Of a stretch of 64,000 bases of DNA, positions 58,453 through 64,000 are shown one piece after another (the first letter of the stretch is position 1; each line of letters begins with the position of its first letter). Source of the stretch: Ischnura elegans (taxonomy: Eukaryota; Arthropoda; Insecta; Odonata; Coenagrionidae); NCBI RefSeq assembly GCF_921293095.1, contig NC_060259.1, positions 28,155,812-28,219,811 on the forward strand. The letters are read 5' to 3'. The notes beneath the pieces were generated by a model, which worked only from the letters and a program-made list of their open reading frames with translations, was not told where the DNA came from and made no database searches. The translations under genes and the position numbers were made by a program.

Positions 58453-61400
58453 GTATGTTTCTATAAATTGTGGTACCTATCGCTAGTTCCTTAATATCTC
58501 GAATGATAATGCGGTTTTTTTTTCAGGGCATCAATTCACATGGGCTGCTGTAATATCATTGACAGTCGTTATCGCATTATGCCTGCATTTCATGGGAAAT
58601 GGATTTTTGGGATTGAAGAAAAAGTTATGTGAAGGAAGTTATGAGGCATATGCAAATTTAGATACGAACGGTAGTTCATCCCCGGCTACAGTAGAAGGCA
58701 AGTTCTCTAAGTTGTGACGGAAACTCAGTTTAGTTGCAATTCGACTTATAATTTCCAAAACTAATCCGGCTACTTACGTCCTCGGCAAATCCATGAACGA
58801 AAACTGTTAATATTAAGTGCATGTATTGGTACTTTTTTAATTTTACCTTTTTAATTTAAGACGACCGGGTTCGATATGGTGCAGAGTCATCTGGTGTAGA
58901 TATCGGAAATGCAAACTCTACACCGGGTCAGGGTGGGTGGAAGGATTGTGGCAAAAGGAGGAAGGTTGTGGGAAGGGAATAGACTTTCAGAGTACATTAT
59001 CAGGAGAACCTATCATATCGACTTAGTAAGAAAGGGGACATCCATTAATTAGGTGAGGAGTTCAGGGGGGTCAGGGGTCAAGCCAATTATCACCGAATCT
59101 CACGTGGGGAAGAGGGGTTCCAGCCAGGTATCACCATATTTTTTCCCCAAGAAACACTGTAAAATGTGGTCAGTGACTTTCGGGTTCCTCAGCCGCGTTG
59201 GTTGTTTTTGGATGACAACAGTTTCGGGAGCCATCCTGCTCCCGTCTTCAGGTCGAAGGTCTGTTGTCGAAAACTGTTGTCATCCAAAAACAACCAACGC
59301 GGCTGAGGAACCCAAAAGTCAGCACTGACCATGAGCAACGCCGCGGAAACCTACGCCAGAATTTCACTGTAAAATGTGATTCTATACTATGATCAATGTA
59401 TTAACTAATCTTAAATAAAAATAATTAAACACATTTTTTTCAATAAATACAACACAATGAGCCATATATTAATGCAATACAGGGATAATTAAACAGAAGA
59501 TAAAAGAGAACCTTTTTTGAACGTTATATTTGCAAAGGTAGTTTTTAAAATATTAAGGCACAGTTTCAAGGAACGAAGTCACTAAATAATAGGTAATAGA
59601 ACCATTATAAATTAGTAAATTTTATAAGCTGTGAAATTTTCTCATATCGTTTTATTTTTTCTTATGAAATTGCAGTTTTTATATTAACTTGTGTCTGGTT
59701 TTGAAGAGCAACAATGATGTCAAAATCCATTTCCAGGCATGCAATTTTCTAAATTTTTCCGAGATAGGACCCCTGAATCCCTAGGTGAGGGAGGCTCCAT
59801 CTTGAGCCCTAGCCAAGGGCCCCCAATTACCCCAGACCACCCCTGGTCCCTACCTCTCCTCATGAAGGATCTTAGGTTCAAAGGTACTGAAATAATTTTC
59901 TTAGAGCATTCTTGGCAAACAACAAGGATTGTTGTTTTTAAAAAAGCTCAGTGTTAGTTTAGATTTAAATCATAACCATTTTCCTGAATGCTGACACTTT
60001 AAATCTATTCAGTGACCCATCCTTGCCCCCCCCCCCCCCTCCTACCCTGGTGGTAAGTTTTTTCGTGCGGACACTCAGAGCAAACTGATTAAGGCCATCA
60101 ATCACAAATGCATTAAAATGTTCTTCACATATACACAGGGGCCATGTTAAGAACAATTAACAATGGTTTAACTTCAGCAAATATACCCCTATTTAGTAAG
60201 TTCTCAACATGGCTGCAAGGGCTGTGCTGAGGATAAGTGCACCAAGGTGATTTTCTCTCTAACCCCTTAATGGTAAGGTCTTTGTGTGACAGCAGACGCT
60301 ACATGAAACGGAGTATGCAAAATCTCAGTATCAGAATTCAATCAAACTTAGTGGGGTTGCAGTCAGTGATTTGCTGTTAACATATCATTCCCTAAATGGC
60401 AGTATATAATCAATATTTTAAACACAAAGGGCAGTGAGCAATTGCAGCAGTCATGGTTTGCTTTCTGAAAGCACTTTTCTTACTATCATGAGTAGTTCAC
60501 TGTCTAGCTACAGGTAAATTTTTCTTCTCCTCATTGCCATTTTTATTTCCCAGAAGACAGTGGTTTTCCTTTCTTTTGATATTTTTTCCCTCATAGCTAT
60601 ATTTCTTGTGAGGAATATTTATTTTTTGCAGTTACAGCATTTGACATATTCTCACTCTTCATGTTGAGGCAACCTTTTAATTTTGTTACGATTAATTATG
60701 TCAGGCTTGAATTATAAGAATATTGAGTGAATAATATCATATTTAATCATAAATGGAATCAACTGCAGAGAGATCACATGAATTCATCTTGCAATGATGC
60801 AGGCGTAGCATGTCAAAGGCTACTTCCATGTGAAAAAAATGGGAAATTGTGGAATTCCATCAAGGCATTGTCTGTAAAATAAAGTTATGAAGAAAGAAAA
60901 CATTTTTAAGATTGGTGCATTGCAGGATTCCATGAAAGGAAAAATGGGAAATAAGTGATGAAAATTTTCCTTGAGCAGGACTTGGAAGCAGGGTTTTTGC
61001 TCAAAATTCAGGTGCCTGCCAATGATCTGCTAACGACAGAGGTGGAAAGGCTTTTGTAAAGGAAGTCATTGCAGATGTAATTAGCTGGCCTGCTCTCACT
61101 GCCTCATAATAGATGCATTGACTTTCATTTGCAACCCCTAGAGGGATACTTAAAACATCTACATAATACCCCGCAAGCTGCCTAAAAGGTGTGGGGCAGG
61201 GGGTGTTAGGACACCAGCCGTCTATAAAAATAATGAAGTGCTCCAACGAGGTTGGGACTAGCGTTTATTAAAGTCCTTTATGGTTCGGGGGAAAAACGAA
61301 TTCCTATATCTATCCGTTCGGCAAAACATCTGTCTTAATTTATCACCTCTATTGGACCTGGAAATATACCTAGTGTTATTCTAATATTATGTTCTCTGTG

Positions 61401-62822
61401 TCGCTCTTAAAGATATCCATGCTCAATTGTTCAAGCAATCTAAGCCTAGCGCGCAGCCTCCGAGTCTCCAACGGCTCCCAGCCTAATTCGCTTAACATCT
61501 GGGTAACACTGTCTGTATGCCCATAGCAGTTTTTGACAAAACGCACAGCCTTCCTTTGTATTTTATTCAGTTCGCGGATTAAGTCTTACTTCACCGGATC
61601 CCATAGGCTCGCTGCATATTCAAGGTGCGGTCAGACGAGAGCGAAATAGCACCTTTCTTTTACTTTCTCATCCAAAAATCTTCCCACAATACGCTTGACG
61701 AATCCTAATTTCTTCAGGGCTATGCCACAAATATTCTTTATATGTGTTCCCCACGTGAGGTTCGAGGTTATCGTAACTCCGAGGTACTTCACTTCGTCTG
61801 TTGCCTTTATGTTAATACCATCCACTGCATAAACATGGTTATAGTTGGACGAATTCCGCAAGAAATGTACCGCCATGCATTTGCTCAGATTAAGCTCGAG
61901 TCCCCGCTTTTGGCTCCACAAATGAACTTTGTTTAAGTCAGATGATAGAATTTCATAGAGTGATCACTAATTTCGCGATAGATGACAGGGTCGTCAGCAA
62001 ATAAACGTATTTTACTGCTAATGCGGGAGCAGAGATCATTAATGTATATAATGAACAACAAGGGGCCGATTATGCTTCCTTGTGGAACTCCTGATGTAAC
62101 TTTTATAATGTCAGAGCTAATTCTGTTGAGAACTTCTTTTGGTTTACGATCTCTGAGAAAGTTGTGTATCCAGTTTACAACTGTTTTGTTTAATCCGCAT
62201 GACTGTAATTTGTATTAAAGTTTATTGTGAGGTAGAGTGTCGAAAGCTTTCTTAAAATCTATAAATCAATCATTTATAAAAGAGTGAAAATAGTGTATGT
62301 ATTCAACTAAAAATCTTGACTCATTAAGAGTTATGATATAGGGAAAATAAATGTTATCCATAGCATAAAATTTTAAAATCGGGTATTTCAATATGCAACT
62401 TATATTAAATGCTACATAAAAGAGTAAAATTTTTTTTAACCCACCGATCTCTGCATTATGCAGGGGTATAATGGTATTTTAGACTCTTAGAGTTAGTGCT
62501 TTTTGCTCACTGAAAATGTTTTCAGTATCCACCCTGTGAATGTTGCTGGTTGAAGTTCATGAGTGTGAGAATCTGTGAAAAAGAGTGTGACATAAGCTAA
62601 TACGAATCTCTGCATGAAACAACAGCACATAAAAAGGAAATGTATATCATAGGCACATTTTTTCATTTCAGCTAAACGCCACTTCCAGGAAATAATAGAA
62701 ATTGGAGAAATTTTACCAAATTGTGGATTGCCTCAGACCTGTCCTGATGATTCATTCCCTGTGCATTTGTATACAGGGCAAGATAAGGATGACCAGCCTA
62801 GATTATGTGTTCTTGGCAAATA
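58413..62822 (+). CDS. FAM3-like secreted or type II membrane protein, first three coding exons (3' end beyond the right edge)
   Basis: Family knowledge: FAM3 proteins (FAM3A-D) are small secreted or anchored factors with a globular GG-type fold. Seen: exon 1 58413-58452 (MAAHENIKRKCLK), exon 2 58527-58697 (WHQFTWAAVISLTVVIALCL and on, one membrane segment at residues about 19-36, then FLGLKKKLCEGSYEAYANL), exon 3 62672-62822 (AKRHFQEIIEIGEILPNCGL, then PQTCPDDSFPVHLYTGQD, then PRLCVLGK). The CGLPQ.CP....f....G......P.+C...K series matches the start of the FAM3 domain (vertebrate FAM3A has CGLPQPCP). Phases fit throughout. Intron 2 has a GC donor (AG then GCAAGT). The rest of the domain lies past 64000. 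It is transcribed away from ave. Confidence 0.75.
58527..58697 (+). CDS. FAM3-like coding exon 2 (signal anchor)
   Basis: Acceptor GGTTTTTTTTTCAG, GC donor at 58698-58699. Encodes the hydrophobic segment and a Ser/Thr-rich stalk (NLDTNGSSSPATVE). Confidence 0.75.
59040..59460 (+). repeat. Dispersed repeat pair, member 2 (split by a hairpin insert)
   Basis: GGGGTCAAGCCAATTATCACC, GAATCTCACGTGGGG and GGTATCACCATATTTTTTCC align with 33780-33880. After the insert at 59169-59364 the alignment resumes with TTTCAATAAATACAACACAA. Confidence 0.55.
59155..59378. mobile_element. 196 bp hairpin insert with perfect 14 bp target duplication and hammerhead-like core
   Basis: CACTGTAAAATGTG at 59155-59168 and 59365-59378. 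Arms at about 59183-59225 and 59269-59312 pair (GGGTTCCTCAGCCGCGTTGG, TTGTTTTTGGATGACAACAG). On the minus strand the loop carries CTGAAGA (59251-59245), C, stem GGGAGC/GCTCCC, GAAAC (59225-59221), and flanking GACAACAG/CTGTTGTC can pair. The 3' end CGCCGCGGAAACCTACGCC is shared with the 11.2 kb insert. Confidence 0.8.
59600..61140. other. Non-coding FAM3-like intron sequence
   Basis: AT-rich. G/C-tract DNA at 59755-59870 and a C-run at 60027-60038 may be MITE debris; no paired ends found. Confidence 0.4.
61156..62290 (-). mobile_element. CR1/Jockey-type LINE fragment, copy 4 (in FAM3-like intron)
   Basis: Minus-strand reading: FKKAFDTLPHN, TVVNWIHNFLRDRKPKEV, SGVPQGSIIGPLLFIIYIND, KIRLFADDPVIYREIS (intact FADD), RGLELNLSKCMAVHFLRNSS, KATDEVKYLGVTITSNLTWG, CGIALKKLGFVKRIVGRFLD, NSFFPRTIKDFNKR and the 3' end. 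The best preserved copy of this family here, 5' truncated and with several frameshifts and stops. Confidence 0.9.
62300..62660. other. Non-coding intron sequence
   Basis: No feature recognised before the acceptor of FAM3-like exon 3. Confidence 0.4.
62672..62822 (+). CDS. FAM3-like coding exon 3 (start of FAM3 domain)
   Basis: Acceptor TTTTTTCATTTCAG, donor AAATA then GTAAGC, leaving phase 2. Three cysteines in the family spacing (NCGLPQTC, then LCV). Confidence 0.8.
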
Positions 62823-62829
62823 GTAAGCA

Positions 62830-63220
62830 TTTTTATTGTTTGATATCATTTTTATTCAGTCAGTGCAGTGAAACCTATTTATGCTGTATCAGTTACATAT
62901 TCCCTTGCTTTACGGAGGGCCATAACTGTTGAAATCAAATGAGAATTAATGGTATTTTGATTTGCTATAAGAAATTTGTAGTTTGCAAAAGTTCAAAGCA
63001 TACGTGCACAAAACGCATGTTACTCGTTGTCGATTTTAAACGGCTGAGGGCATAACTGTACAAAATTTCCTAGCAATTTCATTGAGATGAGCTAATTGTA
63101 AGGCATCAACAGAGAGGAGTAGACTCATCTGAATAACTCTAACTTGAATAAGACTTTTTATTATACAATCAGTGTAACTTTCATTCTTTATTTTAATGTA
63201 TTATATTGAGAAACAGTTGA
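62830..63220. other. Non-coding intron sequence
   Basis: No feature recognised between FAM3-like exon 3 and the MITE at 63228. Confidence 0.4.
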
Positions 63221-63227
63221 TAAGTAT

Positions 63228-63546
63228 CAGTGGTGCAGTGAGGAGGGTTTTGGGGGATAAACCCCCCCCCCCCCCCCCCCCCCAGAGCATAGAGAAATTT
63301 TTAAGTTAAATTCATTTTACTTAATTGGATTTTTATTACTAATAGAATAGTGTAAGGATTAATAAAATATCCCTCAGAAAGTCGTAAAACTGACCATTTT
63401 GAGCCATTAATCTTAAAATTCCGCAATTTATTAATCTCGCACCTACCTCTCATCCTGGTGGGTATTCCATACCCCCACACACCCCGGCATTAGTTGCACC
63501 TCAACCCCCCCCCCCCCCCCAGCCTTAATTCCTAGCTGCACCCCTG
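63228..63546. mobile_element. hAT-type MITE, family A, copy 9
   Basis: Target duplication ATAAGTAT / ATTGGTAT, 6 of 8. C-tracts of about 22 and 16 bases flank the core. Confidence 0.85.
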
Positions 63547-63585
63547 ATTGGTATGATAAAATCGCTAATTTTTCTGGGATTGTAT

Positions 63586-64000
63586 AATAGGGTAGTTTCC
63601 CATTATTTTTTTATTGCCTAAATCGAAAGGTTATTACGCTTGGAGTATGCTTTTCACGCTTTTGGATTTATAAAGGACGATATCTATTTTTCGCAATTAA
63701 ATGGAAAGTGAACAATTTCAAGCGTGTGAAAATGCAACGGCTAAGTATGAATGCTGGGAAAAGTCCGTGTGACGTCATTCTGGTTCCCGCTGGCACCATG
63801 CGAGGTGACTTTGGGGTGAGGATATGTGCGCCGCTGCAATGCAGGCTGCTATCACGTAGCAGAGTATCCTGCTAGCAGGTAGTGCTTGGCTTAAATAAGG
63901 ATTATTAATGCCTTATCAAACGAAGGAAACTTTCCGACTAGGCAGTTTTAATAGGTGATTATTAAGAGATGTTTGCAGTTAAAACCCCAAAAGTCTTTCT
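63586..64000. mobile_element. 670 bp TIR element, copy 3 (cut by window edge)
   Basis: Starts AATAGGGTAGTTTCC and follows copy 1 (same orientation) to the window edge, 40 bp after the MITE of family A. Confidence 0.8.

Overview
This is an intron-rich, AT-rich animal nuclear sequence crowded with transposable elements. It has no bacterial traits: no operons, no Shine-Dalgarno spacing, no dense coding. Gene content (an Aveugle-type SAM protein, a THUMPD3-type tRNA methyltransferase and a FAM3-like secreted protein) together with the repeats (RTE and CR1/Jockey-type LINEs, Penelope-like sequence, hAT and Harbinger-like MITEs) suggests an arthropod, most likely an insect. I cannot name the order or species from sequence alone. 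Most open frames longer than 60 codons are chance frames or repeat debris. The real host genes were found by combining short conserved peptides with splice signals and reading phase.

Layout. 0-12 kb: 5' half of a THUMPD3 orthologue on the minus strand (exons at 11832, 5645, 5239 and 1882 reading leftward), its introns filled with a TIR element, a decayed LINE, two hAT MITEs and a broken RTE LINE. About 12.0-12.6 kb: a head-to-head promoter region, with a plus-strand spliced transcript starting here (exon ending 12618, exon 13844-13944). 14.8-31 kb: a LINE graveyard, namely an RTE element (16.2-18.1 kb), a nearly complete but decayed two-ORF LINE on the minus strand (about 25.3 to 19.7 kb), CR1/Jockey-type LINE pieces, SINE-like units and a Penelope GIY-YIG fragment. 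31-35 kb: featureless AT-rich DNA. 35.4-40.3 kb: a series of GA-rich, non-coding, exon-like blocks, including a tandem 358-389 bp exon cassette. 40.3-42.1 kb: a thrice-repeated segment. 42-53 kb: MITEs, hairpin elements and a transposon-derived ORF. 53.8-54.3 kb: a complete compact ave (Aveugle/Hyphen) gene on the minus strand. 55.2-56.9 kb: an inverted-terminus element carrying Ty3/Gypsy-like remnants. 58.4 kb to the right edge: the first three coding exons of a FAM3-like gene on the plus strand, its second intron holding a Penelope-type hairpin insert and a LINE.

The least ordinary signal is a set of short hairpin inserts (59-235 bp) at 11.2, 41.7, 50.4 and 59.2 kb, with a related hairpin at 51.4 kb. 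Three have perfect 12-14 bp target duplications and share a CCGCGGAAA-type 3' end. Several carry a CTGANGA / stem / GAAAC core like the hammerhead ribozymes of Penelope-like elements. A Penelope-type GIY-YIG fragment at 23.1 kb makes that origin plausible. The second unusual signal is the tandemly repeated exon array of an apparently non-coding transcript at 35-40 kb.
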